From: Candidatus Cryptobacteroides faecavium
GTDB lineage: Bacteria > Bacteroidota > Bacteroidia > Bacteroidales > UBA932
Assembly (NCBI GenBank): GCA_017694995.1
Contig: JADIMB010000063.1
Coordinates: forward strand, 1 to 40,911
DNA length: 40,911 nucleotides
Reading direction: 5' to 3'
Part shown: positions 20,017 through 30,118 of the stretch, in pieces
How positions within the stretch are numbered: the first letter of the stretch is position 1
How the letters are laid out: every line of letters starts with the position of its first letter
Notes under the pieces: generated by a model
Told to the model about the DNA's origin: nothing
What the model saw: only the letters and a program-made list of their open reading frames with translations
The model's database searches: none
Program-made: the position numbers and the translations under genes

Positions 20017-22239
20017 CTATTTAAGTTCAAATGTAACTTTTCCTCTTACGTCATCGGCTGCCGCCGCAATATAAATGTCGAATTTTCCCGGTTCCGCCAC
20101 CCATTCATGCCTGTCGGGATCGAAGAAACTGAGGTCGTCCCTGTCTACCGTAAACGAAACAGTCGCGCTCTCTCCCGGAGCAAGAGTCACCTTCTCGAAC
20201 CCTTTCAGTTCTTTTACCGGTCTGGAAAGGGAAGACTTCCTGTCGCCGACGTACATCTGGACAGTTTCACGCCCGGCGCGGTCTCCCGTATTGGTAACCT
20301 TTACTCTCACTGTCACAGTACTGTCAATGGTCATTTCCGTACTGTCCAGTTCCGGTTCACCGTACTCGAAGGAGGTATAGCTCAGACCGTGGCCGAATGC
20401 GAACAGAGGCCTGGTCTTCTTCTGCATGTCGGTCCATCTGTATCCGACATATATACCGTCTTTGTATTCTACATCCACGGTATCCCGGGAAGCTACCCCT
20501 ACATATTCTCCGAAGATATGTGCCGGGACGTCCTCTATCCTTGCAGGGAATGTAAACGGAAGTTTTCCTGACGGATTGACATCACCGGAAAGCACATCCG
20601 CGATGGCATGTCCGGCCTCCGAGCCGATGAACCAGGCCTGCAGGACTGCAGGTACCTTGTCGACCCAAGGCATAGCGACCGCATTGCCGGAAACATTGAC
20701 CACGATAAGGTTGGAATTGGCCTCCGCAAGAGCCTCTATAACCTTGTCCTGACCATACGGAAGACCGAGACCGTATCTGTCGGAGTCTTCACAGTCCTGG
20801 TGTGCGCTTTTGTTCAGGCCTCCGACGAATACCACGTAATCGGCATCCTTCGCCTGTGCCACTGCATCGGCTATGAGCTGTTCTGCCGACCGGCTTTCAC
20901 TAAGATCCTGACCGGTAGTCACGCCGTTGTATTCTCCGGTGACATCGCCTACATAGCCTCTCTCATAGACCACCTCGACATTCCTGCCTGCGCGCTCCCG
21001 GATTCCGTCCAGAGGAGAGATTTCCCTCTGGACCTTGAGAGAGGAGCTTCCTCCGCCCACGGTCATCATCTTTATGGCATTCTCGCCTACTACAAGTATC
21101 TTTCCGGCATTGTCCATATCCATAGGAAGAAGGCCGCCTTCATTCTTCAGAAGGACAATGCCTTCGCCTCCGATCTTCCTGGCAGCCGCATAATGGGCTT
21201 CAGAACACATGCTGCCAAGCGGACGGTTCCTGTCCAGCACTGTACGGTACATGAGCCTGAGGACATTGCGCACCTTATTGTCGAGTTCTTCGGTTCCGAC
21301 CTCTCTACTGCGGATTTTTTCCAGATAAGGGTAGGCGAGATAGTAGTTGTCATACGCATTGCTGCTGCCGCCTTTCAGTCCGTCAGTCCAGCTGCCGAAT
21401 TCCATGTCCAGCCCGTTATGTATCGCCTGATCTGTATCATGGGTACCGCCCCAGTCGGAAACCACAACTCCGTCATACCCCCACTCGCCGCGGAGGATAT
21501 CGTTCAGGGTATACTCATTATGACAGCAATGCTGGTCCTTATAAAGGTTGTATGATCCCATTATGGCCCAGGTTCCGCCTTCCTGGACTGCAGCCTTGAA
21601 TGCCGGAAGATAGATTTCATAAAGGGTACGGTCATCGACTATGACATTGGTATTATGGCGGTTGGTTTCATGGTTGTTCAGAGCGAAATGTTTTACGCAG
21701 GTTGCGACTCCGTTCGACTGGACTCCTTTGATATAAGGGACTACCATCTGGCCTGAAAGGTATGGATCCTCACCCATATATTCGAAATTACGGCCGTTCA
21801 GCGGAGTCCTGTAAATATTCACGCCGGGACCGAGGACCATATCCTTTTTCCTGTATCTGGCCTCTTCGCCGAGACATTTCCCGTACAGGGAAGCCATTTC
21901 CCTGTCCCATGTAGCGGCAAGGCATGTCAGGGCCGGGAAAGCCACGCAGGAATCGTTCGTCCATCCGGCCTGGTCCCATTCGTCCCAAAGCACTTCCGGC
22001 CTTATGCCGTGCGGCCCGTCCGTGGTCCAGATTTCAGGAATCCCGAGTCTGGCGACTCCAGGAGAACTGAATTTCGACTGGGCGTGGATCACTGCGATCT
22101 TTTCCTCCAGCGTCATACGGCCGAGCGCATCCTCGATCCTGTCCTCTAACGGTCTGGTTTCATCCAGGTATGCCGGAGTCTGTGCAGCAAGAGGAACTGC
22201 GGCCAGGACGAATCCGGCAACGATATGCATAAATTTCAT
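20017..22239 (-). CDS. Glycoside hydrolase family 3 beta-glucosidase
   Basis: Signal peptide; RLGIPEIWTTDGPHGIRPE, CVKHFALNNHETNRHNTN, GYDGVVVSDWGGTHD (SDW nucleophile), C-terminal fibronectin type III-like domain. Confidence 0.93.
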   Translation of the reverse strand: MKFMHIVAGFVLAAVPLAAQTPAYLDETRPLEDRIEDALGRMTLEEKIAVIHAQSKFSSPGVARLGIPEIWTTDGPHGIRPEVLWDEWDQAGWTNDSCVAFPALTCLAATWDREMASLYGKCLGEEARYRKKDMVLGPGVNIYRTPLNGRNFEYMGEDPYLSGQMVVPYIKGVQSNGVATCVKHFALNNHETNRHNTNVIVDDRTLYEIYLPAFKAAVQEGGTWAIMGSYNLYKDQHCCHNEYTLNDILRGEWGYDGVVVSDWGGTHDTDQAIHNGLDMEFGSWTDGLKGGSSNAYDNYYLAYPYLEKIRSREVGTEELDNKVRNVLRLMYRTVLDRNRPLGSMCSEAHYAAARKIGGEGIVLLKNEGGLLPMDMDNAGKILVVGENAIKMMTVGGGSSSLKVQREISPLDGIRERAGRNVEVVYERGYVGDVTGEYNGVTTGQDLSESRSAEQLIADAVAQAKDADYVVFVGGLNKSAHQDCEDSDRYGLGLPYGQDKVIEALAEANSNLIVVNVSGNAVAMPWVDKVPAVLQAWFIGSEAGHAIADVLSGDVNPSGKLPFTFPARIEDVPAHIFGEYVGVASRDTVDVEYKDGIYVGYRWTDMQKKTRPLFAFGHGLSYTSFEYGEPELDSTEMTIDSTVTVRVKVTNTGDRAGRETVQMYVGDRKSSLSRPVKELKGFEKVTLAPGESATVSFTVDRDDLSFFDPDRHEWVAEPGKFDIYIAAAADDVRGKVTFELK

Positions 22240-22266
22240 GTGTTGCTTGATTTAATTCACGAATGA

Positions 22267-22274
22267 CAAAGTTA
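22267..22274 (-). promoter_or_regulatory. Candidate internal -7 box TAACTTTG ahead of the GH3 gene
   Basis: Exact TAnnTTTG on the minus strand 27 nt upstream of ATG 22239; no clear -33 seen. Confidence 0.35.
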
Positions 22275-22289
22275 TCAAATTTTCCGGTA

Positions 22290-22327
22290 AAGGCGGCACC
22301 GCTGCCAAAAGACTGCGGCACCGCCTT
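22290..22327. repeat. Intergenic stem-loop between the SusE/F-like and GH3 genes
   Basis: AAGGCGGCACCGC (22290-22302) and GCGGCACCGCCTT (22315-22327) form a near-perfect inverted repeat, and share a direct repeat GCGGCACCGC. Confidence 0.7.
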
Positions 22328-22348
22328 GAACCTGAAACAGAAGATGCT

Positions 22349-23740
22349 CTAAAGTTTGTCGAACCTTATGGTCTCGATACCGTCGGACTCTGCCTTGGTA
22401 AGATCGATGGTAAGCCTGTAGGTCGCTCCGAGCTCCAGAGGGGCGCCGGAAGCATCGGCAAGTTCGATATTGTAGGAATCGGACATCTTGAGGCACTGGG
22501 CGCTGTTGCCTTCAAGATTGACAGTAGTGGCGGAGCCGAATATCTTTCCGCACTCATTGCCCCACGCGTTCTGGGCGAAATATTTGGCAGAAACATAATC
22601 GTATCTGAACCGTCCGCCCTGTGTGGTGCCGTCTGTTTCCGCCACGGCCTTGCCCGTAAACTGGAATACCATAGGACGCACCTCGGCCATGCAATAGTTA
22701 TTGCCTGAATCCCAGCCGAACTGGTTTGTCATTACAGGGCTGGCTACTCCCCAGCCCATAAGCCACAGGGCTCCTTCCGCAAGAGTCGCATCCGTCCCGT
22801 CCTCTTTCACCCTGGTGAACCTGACAGTCTTGGCTGCTGTGTTGAGATCTATCCTGTAATGCCCTGAAACGGCATTGAACGCCGCGCCTGTAGTCCCTAT
22901 TGTAAGATAGTCAGGATCAAGGTAGTAAGAGAGAAGTTCCGTAAGTTCTATACCGGAAACCGACAGAGAAGAATTCTGTTTGAGGTCCAGAGTGACACTG
23001 TAATTGCCTGCGGAAACCATCTCCATTTCCTGGCCGTTGATGGAGATCGCTTCTTGAGGTATCTCGAACGGAGAAGCCTCGAACGTAAGTGTATTGAACG
23101 TGATAGTATATCCTGTGGAGCTGTAGGAGAATGGTATCATGCCCTCGGCATCAAGCTCTACGGCCCCGCTCTCCCATCCGAAGTGCAGGACATTCTGCGT
23201 ACCCGGTACCGGAGCGGATTCTATGCTGGCGCTGCACTGCGGAGGGAAGTCACCTTCCACCGCGTAAACATACTTTTCTCCGGCAGGTTCCATCCTGTAC
23301 TGCCGCCCGTCCGCCGTAACAAGTGTAAGATATTCGAATTCTGGTCTTGAAACAGCGACATATACCGTATCCCTTGTTATCGCCTGGCCGACATTCTGGG
23401 CCTCGAACACCAGGGCGGCGTTACCATTGGGGATGTCTTTCATGAACGGTACGTCAAGCCATCCATCATATATCCCGGCCTCTTTCGTCCTTATTGTAGT
23501 ATCGCTGACCACATCCTGGTCAAAACAGAGCTTCGCCTTCACGGTCGACAGGGCAAAGTCACTGTCGCTGACATCAACCGAGAAAGTGAGCCGTCCTCCC
23601 ATATCCGCAGACTCGCTATAGGACGCCACCGAAAGATTCGGTCCTTTATCTGCGAAGACATACTCGAACTCCTTTTTGCAGGACATGAAGACTGATGCCG
23701 CTGCAGTCAAGGCTATCGTTGCTTTAACTATATTTTTCAT
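22349..23740 (-). CDS. SusE/SusF-like outer-surface glycan-binding lipoprotein
   Basis: Lipoprotein signal MKNIVKATIALTAAASVFMSCKKEFEY, tandem beta-sandwich character, position between GH3 and GH30 in a SusCD operon. Confidence 0.7.
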   Translation of the reverse strand: MKNIVKATIALTAAASVFMSCKKEFEYVFADKGPNLSVASYSESADMGGRLTFSVDVSDSDFALSTVKAKLCFDQDVVSDTTIRTKEAGIYDGWLDVPFMKDIPNGNAALVFEAQNVGQAITRDTVYVAVSRPEFEYLTLVTADGRQYRMEPAGEKYVYAVEGDFPPQCSASIESAPVPGTQNVLHFGWESGAVELDAEGMIPFSYSSTGYTITFNTLTFEASPFEIPQEAISINGQEMEMVSAGNYSVTLDLKQNSSLSVSGIELTELLSYYLDPDYLTIGTTGAAFNAVSGHYRIDLNTAAKTVRFTRVKEDGTDATLAEGALWLMGWGVASPVMTNQFGWDSGNNYCMAEVRPMVFQFTGKAVAETDGTTQGGRFRYDYVSAKYFAQNAWGNECGKIFGSATTVNLEGNSAQCLKMSDSYNIELADASGAPLELGATYRLTIDLTKAESDGIETIRFDKL

Positions 23741-23763
23741 TTCTTTTTCCGTTTATTGAGGTT

Positions 23764-25257
23764 TTAATCATGCCAGAGCACTGAAACCAGCGACCTGGCC
23801 GGCACATTGCACCTTATGGTGTAGTCTCCTCCTGTGGAGAACACGAAACTTTGGTCTTCAGCGGCTTTGCTGACCATTATCACGCCTATGGTCCCGTCAG
23901 GATTGGCGAAAGCGAGGTATTCTATATCATCCGCTTTGAACCCGGAAGTCCTGATGCGCACGGCACCCGGCCTGATCACCCTTGAAGCATGCGCTATCTG
24001 GTAATAGTGGGTCCTGTAGGTCAATGTCCTGTAGTCCGCCGAAGATATGTCCACTGCTCCATAGCATGTCTTGCAGGAGCCCGGAGCAGGGCTGTAAGGA
24101 CCTTTCTTGTCATCAAGCATCAGGTTCCACAGAGTAACGCCCTTGCCCATCCTGGACAGCGTTCCGATGAAGATAGTAGAGAAGTCGTTCACCAGGCAGT
24201 CGGCGAAATTGTAGTTCCACTCGCCGATAGAAGCCTCCGTGAAATATATCTCTTTGTCAGGGTACTCGTAGACGATCTGGTCGAGTTCGGAAACGCTGCC
24301 CCCGTAGTTGTGCCATGCCGACCCCGCGATATATCTGGAAGCTGCGGCATCGGCGTATATGAGAAGAGGGTAGCCCTGCTGCCCGGCATTGTTGTCATAA
24401 TTGAAATTGTGGTCGAAGACCAATATCTTGGTATCGATTCCGGCCGCTTCAAACTCAGGACCGAGACCTTCTTTGATAAAATCCCGTTCCTGGTTCCATC
24501 CCATAAACATGGACATGGAGTTGCCGTGGTTCAAAGGCTCGTTCTGCGGAGTGACGGCATAGATGTCGAACCCCTGGCCTTCCATATACTGTATCCACTT
24601 CACGAAATACCGGGCATATATTCCGTAGCAGTCTTCCCTGAGGGATGCACTGGTCCATGAGGCAGACTCTTTCATCCATAGCGGTGCGGACCACGGGGAA
24701 CCGATGATCTTCACGTCAGGATTGATCGCATAGATCTCCTTGAGCACAGGGATGAGATATTCTACATCGTCCTTGTGAGGGGAGAAATACTGCAGAGGGT
24801 CGTCCTCCGGTCCTTCGGTATCACACCATGTGAACTCGGCACCGCTTGCGGGGAAGTCCGAAGCTCCTATTGAAATACGTATCAGGCTGGACCCTAGACC
24901 GGAAGACTTGTCAAAAATATGTTTAAGGAAAGCCGTGCGGTCTTCCTGCGCCATATGCATGAGGTTGTAGCAGGTCGCACCGGTAATCGCGGCCCCGAAC
25001 CCGTCGACAGTCTGGTATTTCTCCGATTTGTCAATATTAACGACATACGGGGACATGCTCCCGGCCTTGTCGAAATCATAGCCTGCAGCTTCGAACAGAT
25101 GTCCCGCGTCTGCAGTCGTTGTCCATGTGAGGACATCCCCTGCCACTTCTTCCGGAGTTCCAGTGGTCTCTTGTCCTCCTCCGCCGTTCTCGGGAGAATT
25201 ACATGCTGCAATAACCGGCACCAGTGCCGCCAGAGTGATTATAAATCTTTGTTTCAT
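23764..25257 (-). CDS. Glycoside hydrolase family 30 lipoprotein (predicted endo-beta-1,6-glucanase)
   Basis: Lipobox IAAC followed by NSPENGGGG; QTVDGFGAAITGATCYNL; acid/base region VTPQNEPLNHG; nucleophile region IYFTEASIGEW. Confidence 0.88.
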   Translation of the reverse strand: MKQRFIITLAALVPVIAACNSPENGGGGQETTGTPEEVAGDVLTWTTTADAGHLFEAAGYDFDKAGSMSPYVVNIDKSEKYQTVDGFGAAITGATCYNLMHMAQEDRTAFLKHIFDKSSGLGSSLIRISIGASDFPASGAEFTWCDTEGPEDDPLQYFSPHKDDVEYLIPVLKEIYAINPDVKIIGSPWSAPLWMKESASWTSASLREDCYGIYARYFVKWIQYMEGQGFDIYAVTPQNEPLNHGNSMSMFMGWNQERDFIKEGLGPEFEAAGIDTKILVFDHNFNYDNNAGQQGYPLLIYADAAASRYIAGSAWHNYGGSVSELDQIVYEYPDKEIYFTEASIGEWNYNFADCLVNDFSTIFIGTLSRMGKGVTLWNLMLDDKKGPYSPAPGSCKTCYGAVDISSADYRTLTYRTHYYQIAHASRVIRPGAVRIRTSGFKADDIEYLAFANPDGTIGVIMVSKAAEDQSFVFSTGGDYTIRCNVPARSLVSVLWHD

Positions 25258-25274
25258 AATTGTTCACCGGTATG

Positions 25275-26786
25275 TTAATACCCTGGATTCTGTTCCAGAT
25301 TAGGGTTATTGTCCATCTGGGTGGTAGGAATAGGCATGAGGATTGTCTCGGCCGTAAGAGGATATCTGGTCTGCCAGTAAGAATCCTTCTGCGGCATGGC
25401 ATCGTGGATTTCCTTTGCCTTGTCATGCCTTACAAGGTCGAAGAAACGGAATCCTTCGAATGAAAGTTCGAGACGGCGCTCGTGAAGCACCGCATCTATC
25501 ATCTCTTCCTGGCTTGAAGGGGCCGCAATCGGAGAGAGCTTCGCCCTTTCCCTTATCCTGTTTACATAATATGTCGCACCGTTCTCGGCAGAGAAGTTAC
25601 CCTGCATGGCAAGAGCCTCGGCATGGAGAAGATACGTCTCGCCCAAACGCATCAGGATAGTACTGGTGGCATTGGTAGGGCACTTGTGCATGAATGCATA
25701 ATTGTCTGCAGGGTAATAGTTGCTCCATGAGCACTGGTCCCATATGATGCTCGCATTCATCCTTTCAGTGTCGCCTTCGGCTTCATAAGCCTCGATAATG
25801 TCTCTTGAAGGAGTTATCCATTTTGCCCAGGTATAGCTGTCGTTCGGATTGTAATAGTTGCGGTGGAACATCATCCATACCCAGTTGCCGCTTTCTCTGG
25901 TCCATGGCACCTCGAAAATGGACTCTGAAGTATTCCTTACGGCATCATCGTCATTGTAAGCCCACAGGTCGCCGTAGTTCTCGCAGAGGGAATATGCCGG
26001 AAAGGCTTCAACGGCCTCGCAGCACCTTGCCACCTCGTCCCAGTTCCTGCGGGGCTTCTCGGCATATACTCTGGCAAGGAGCCCGTATGCAAATCCCTTT
26101 GAAAATACGGTCTTGTCGGAAGAGCTCGGTTCGGGAGCATGTTCGCATGCATAGGTAAGATCCTCGATCATCTGGTCATAGACTTCTTCAAGCGGAGTCC
26201 TTGACGGGAAATATTCATCGTAGACCTCTTCAATATTCTCGGCAGTAATGGCAGGCGGAATGGTAGTCACCACCGGGATGTCGCCCCACAACTGGCTCAT
26301 GCAGTAAAGGTTATAGGCTCTCCAGCACATGGCTTCAGCTTTCCACTCGTCATGCTCCGTCTGGGTCATCGAGGCATCCGCCTCCTTGATCCTGTCGATA
26401 TTGCAGATTATCTGGTTGGCGTTGCTTACCTGGTTAAGGAAATAAGTCCAGTCCCTTGTAACGTTCTTGTTCTCGCCGTCGACGTTGTTTCCTTCGATGG
26501 CGGCGATTTCACCTGTACTCGGGGAACCGCAATAGGCATTGTCGGCACGGCATTCGGAATATACGAGCCAGTCCTGATAGCCTGCCTCCTGTATATTCTT
26601 CACATAGCTGTTATAAATGGCATCGCGCAGACCTTTCATGTCTTCCCTTGAAGTATACTGTGTCTCTGTCTCTTCCTCGACATTGACATTCCCTTCGTTG
26701 AAAGATGTCACAGGGTAGAGGTCCAGGTCGCAGGAAGACAAGGAGATAAGACATGCAGCTGCAGATATATAAATTATTTTTTTCAT
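25275..26786 (-). CDS. SusD/RagB-like nutrient uptake lipoprotein
   Basis: LISLSSCDLDLYPVTSF N-terminus, AEAMCWRAYNLYCMSQLWGDIPVV, LGETYLLHAEALAMQG, ERRLELSFEGFRFFDLVRH, PIPTTQMDNNPNLEQNPGY C-terminus. Confidence 0.96.
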   Translation of the reverse strand: MKKIIYISAAACLISLSSCDLDLYPVTSFNEGNVNVEEETETQYTSREDMKGLRDAIYNSYVKNIQEAGYQDWLVYSECRADNAYCGSPSTGEIAAIEGNNVDGENKNVTRDWTYFLNQVSNANQIICNIDRIKEADASMTQTEHDEWKAEAMCWRAYNLYCMSQLWGDIPVVTTIPPAITAENIEEVYDEYFPSRTPLEEVYDQMIEDLTYACEHAPEPSSSDKTVFSKGFAYGLLARVYAEKPRRNWDEVARCCEAVEAFPAYSLCENYGDLWAYNDDDAVRNTSESIFEVPWTRESGNWVWMMFHRNYYNPNDSYTWAKWITPSRDIIEAYEAEGDTERMNASIIWDQCSWSNYYPADNYAFMHKCPTNATSTILMRLGETYLLHAEALAMQGNFSAENGATYYVNRIRERAKLSPIAAPSSQEEMIDAVLHERRLELSFEGFRFFDLVRHDKAKEIHDAMPQKDSYWQTRYPLTAETILMPIPTTQMDNNPNLEQNPGY

Positions 26787-26806
26787 TTCTGTCTCGGTTT
26801 AATTTA

Positions 26807-29782
26807 TTAGAAATCGATGTTGACACCGAATGTCACTGTCTTCACGTTAGGATATGTTCCCCAGTCGATTCCCATGCTGGTCGCACTGGTATACTGGCTC
26901 ATTTCCGGGTCATAGCCGGAGTAGTTGGTGAAGGTGATCATGTTGTCAAGGGTGATATAAGGCTGGATCCTGGCGATATTAGCCTTTTTCAGCTTAGGAT
27001 GCACGATATCATATGACAGGGTGATATTCTTGATTTTCAGGTAAGAACCGTCCTCTACCCAACGAGTGGAAGCACGCAGGTTGTCAAGTTCCCCCGCCTT
27101 AGGGATATCGGTAATCTGACCTGGAACCTTCCAACGTCTGAGGACATCGGTTATCTGGTTTGCTCCGTTATACATTCCGACCATTTCGATTCTTGAAGCA
27201 TTATAGATGTCGTTGCCTATGGAGCTTGTAATAAGGAAGCTGAGGCTGAGGCCTTTCCATGATATCGTATTGGTCATTCCGAATGTAAACCACGGATTCG
27301 CGTTACCGATATACTGCTTGTCGCTGGAGTTGATCTTGCCGTCTCCGTTAAGGTCCTGATAGCGCATCATACCGGTTTCAGGATCGACTCCTTCCGCCTT
27401 GTATCCCCAGAACATTGAAAGAGGCTGGCCTGGAGTCATCCTTACGACATACTCGCTCAGGGCCTCGGATGTCTGGGTATAATAGTAGATTTGCTGCAGA
27501 TCGAGTTTTTCCAGACGGTTGCGGTTCATGGAAATGTTGAAATCGGTAGTCCACCTTACCCCCTTGCGGTCCAGATTCACCGATGAAAGGGCGAATTCGA
27601 GTCCCCAGTTGGACATCTCGCCTTCGTTACGGTAGATGCTCGGATAAGGAGACGGAAGAGGAACGCTCATGAGCAGATCCTTGGTGTATTTGTAGTACCC
27701 GTCGAGAGTGAATGTAAGCCTGTTGTCAAGGATTGCGAAGTCAATACCTACATTGGTCTGTGTGGTGGTCTCCCATGTCAGATCCTTGTTGCCTATGTTC
27801 GACTTGCTGCCCAGAGTAGGCACCGCCTCTTCATATCCTGTCGATGTCCAATCGTAATAGTTGGTGTTGTAGGTCTGGACCCATGCATAGTCTGCAAGAC
27901 CCGCCTGGTTACCCGACTGCCCCCAGCCGGCACGGAGTTTCAGGTCGCTTATCCATGAAATGTCCTTCATCCACGACTCGCCGGAAATACGCCACGCCGC
28001 AGATACCGAAGGGAAGAAGCCCCATCTGTGGCCCGGAGCAAGCTTTGAAGAACCGTCCGCACGGAAGTTGGCCGTGATATAATACCTGCTGTCATAATTG
28101 TAGGAAACTCTGGCGAGATAGGACATGATCGCCCATTTGGCATATCCCTGCGACTGTCCTCTCAGGCCACCCTTGTTACCTCCGTTAAGACCCCAGATGA
28201 CATTGTTGTAATCAGGAGAGAAATAATTTCTGGAACCGCTGAGGTTTTCCCATCTGGAGGTGGTGGCGGAAGTACCTCCCATTGCCTCGAAATTATGGAC
28301 TCCGTTCCATGTGTTGTTGTAAGTCAGGATGTTGTCATATACCATCCTCATATCGTCGCTTCTGGTAGAGGAAGCCTCGCCATGCTGGGTACGGCCATAT
28401 GAAGTATGGATCGGATCCAGGAAAGAATAGTCGTGCACCCACCTGCGGTCCATTGTAACCGTAGACTTGAAATTAAGGTTCTTATGGAACTTGATTGTAG
28501 CATATCCCGTAAGGAGGAGACGGTCGGTCTGGGAGTAGTTGTTCTCCGTTCTGGCCATATTCTCGGCAGGCGTGGTAAGGTTCGCCCCGTAGAAAGTATT
28601 CCAGTACCAGTCCGGATTCTCATCGCTCCATATTTTTGCATAAGTAGGCGTATTGACCACTGAAAGCACCACTCCTGCGCGGTTGGAGCCGGTTCCGGAA
28701 ATGATACCGTTGCTCTTGTAGGAAGAATAGGCGACATTGGCTCCGACGGATATCCACTTGAAGAGGTCAGAGTCCACGCTCGCCTTGATATTGTACCTTC
28801 TGTTGTATGCAACATCAATGACTCCTTTCTCGTCGGTGTAACCGCCTCCTATATAGTAGCGGAGCTTTTCGTTTCCGTTCGATACCGAAATCTGATAGTT
28901 CTGCGTGATACCCGTCGAATAGGTCTCGTCGAACCAGTCTGTTTCGTCCCGCAGTCCGTCAGGAAGCGTCGCACCGCCGATTTCGTCCATAAGATCCTTG
29001 TACTGGGCGACATTAAGGACATCATAGGTCTTGGTTACATTTGAAAGTCCGACATAGGCGCTGAAGTTGATCTGCGGGCCCTGGCTCACCTTTCCCTGCT
29101 TGGTGGTGATGAGTACGACTCCGTTGGCGGCACGCGAACCGTAGATGGCGGCAGAAGAAGCATCCTTCAGGATGGACATACTTTCGATGTCATTCGGAGA
29201 AAGGTATGCGATGGCAGAATTGCCTTCGCCTACAGGGACTCCGTCCACGACATACAGAGGGTCATTGCTGGATGCGATTGAAGACGCACCGCGGATCCTT
29301 ACCGTCATGCCCCCCCCAGGAAGTCCGCTGGTCTGCTGGACCTGGACTCCGGCAACCTTTCCCTGGATGAATCCGGAAGCATCGGAAACCGGACGGAGCT
29401 TCATATCCTCGTTTGAAACCACTGAAACGGCAGTGGTCAGGTCCTGTTTCTTCACGGATCCGTAACCGATGGCGACGACAGCGTCCAGAGCTATGGCCGA
29501 TTCGCTTGAAACCACATCGATGACAGCCCTTCCGTTTACCTGTTCGATGACTGTCTCATAACCTAATGAATTGAATTCGAGAGAAGCCTGAGGGCTTGCT
29601 ACAGTAATGGAATATTCTCCATTCTCGTCAGTGACGACACCGTTTGAAGTGCCTTGTTCCTGCACCGCCATACCGATGACGGGATAGCCGTTCTGGTCTG
29701 TCACTGTACCTTTAACAGAATGTTGCTGTGCAAAGGCGGTAATTCCCAGCAGCAGCAACGCAGCAGTTAAAATTTTCCTCAT
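26807..29782 (-). CDS. SusC/RagA-like TonB-linked outer membrane protein
   Basis: SVKGTVTDQNGYPVIGMAVQEQGTSNGVVTDENGEYSI, plug motifs VAIGYGSVKKQDLTTAVS and GAASSIASSNDPLYVVDGVPV, C-terminal VKTVTFGVNIDF. Confidence 0.97.
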   Translation of the reverse strand: MRKILTAALLLLGITAFAQQHSVKGTVTDQNGYPVIGMAVQEQGTSNGVVTDENGEYSITVASPQASLEFNSLGYETVIEQVNGRAVIDVVSSESAIALDAVVAIGYGSVKKQDLTTAVSVVSNEDMKLRPVSDASGFIQGKVAGVQVQQTSGLPGGGMTVRIRGASSIASSNDPLYVVDGVPVGEGNSAIAYLSPNDIESMSILKDASSAAIYGSRAANGVVLITTKQGKVSQGPQINFSAYVGLSNVTKTYDVLNVAQYKDLMDEIGGATLPDGLRDETDWFDETYSTGITQNYQISVSNGNEKLRYYIGGGYTDEKGVIDVAYNRRYNIKASVDSDLFKWISVGANVAYSSYKSNGIISGTGSNRAGVVLSVVNTPTYAKIWSDENPDWYWNTFYGANLTTPAENMARTENNYSQTDRLLLTGYATIKFHKNLNFKSTVTMDRRWVHDYSFLDPIHTSYGRTQHGEASSTRSDDMRMVYDNILTYNNTWNGVHNFEAMGGTSATTSRWENLSGSRNYFSPDYNNVIWGLNGGNKGGLRGQSQGYAKWAIMSYLARVSYNYDSRYYITANFRADGSSKLAPGHRWGFFPSVSAAWRISGESWMKDISWISDLKLRAGWGQSGNQAGLADYAWVQTYNTNYYDWTSTGYEEAVPTLGSKSNIGNKDLTWETTTQTNVGIDFAILDNRLTFTLDGYYKYTKDLLMSVPLPSPYPSIYRNEGEMSNWGLEFALSSVNLDRKGVRWTTDFNISMNRNRLEKLDLQQIYYYTQTSEALSEYVVRMTPGQPLSMFWGYKAEGVDPETGMMRYQDLNGDGKINSSDKQYIGNANPWFTFGMTNTISWKGLSLSFLITSSIGNDIYNASRIEMVGMYNGANQITDVLRRWKVPGQITDIPKAGELDNLRASTRWVEDGSYLKIKNITLSYDIVHPKLKKANIARIQPYITLDNMITFTNYSGYDPEMSQYTSATSMGIDWGTYPNVKTVTFGVNIDF

Positions 29783-29862
29783 ACAGCTGATAATTAGTTA
29801 GTGTTAAATTGTTTTATATGGTTTTGGGTTAAAATAGTTCACCCGGACTGCCATATCAAATA

Positions 29863-29870
29863 CAAAATTA
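29863..29870 (-). promoter_or_regulatory. Candidate -7 box TAATTTTG upstream of susC
   Basis: Exact TAnnTTTG on the minus strand, about 80 nt upstream of ATG 29782. Confidence 0.4.
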
Positions 29871-30069
29871 AAGAATCGGCGAATCTCCGGATAGCCTCCG
29901 GAAGCCCCATACAGACAATAAGTGGACAAACAATGACCGGTCAAAATATCAATCCGCTATCAATCAGCGATATGATTAACTGTCTGCCTAACAAATAAAG
30001 TGGACGGAAAAACAGTAATCAGGGTATTTTTCCTTTAAACTTATATACAGGAATAATGATTTTTTGTAG

Positions 30070-30077
30070 TAATTTTG
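30070..30077 (+). promoter_or_regulatory. Candidate -7 box TAATTTTG for the polyferredoxin operon
   Basis: Exact TAnnTTTG about 41 nt upstream of ATG 30119. Confidence 0.45.
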
Positions 30078-30118
30078 CCCGTGGTATCGGATAATCATTC
30101 TATAAAAGGTCTGACTAT

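Noticed and set aside
20608-21555. 315-aa plus-strand ORF
   Set aside because: Antisense within the GH3 gene, with no family-like motifs; shadow ORF.
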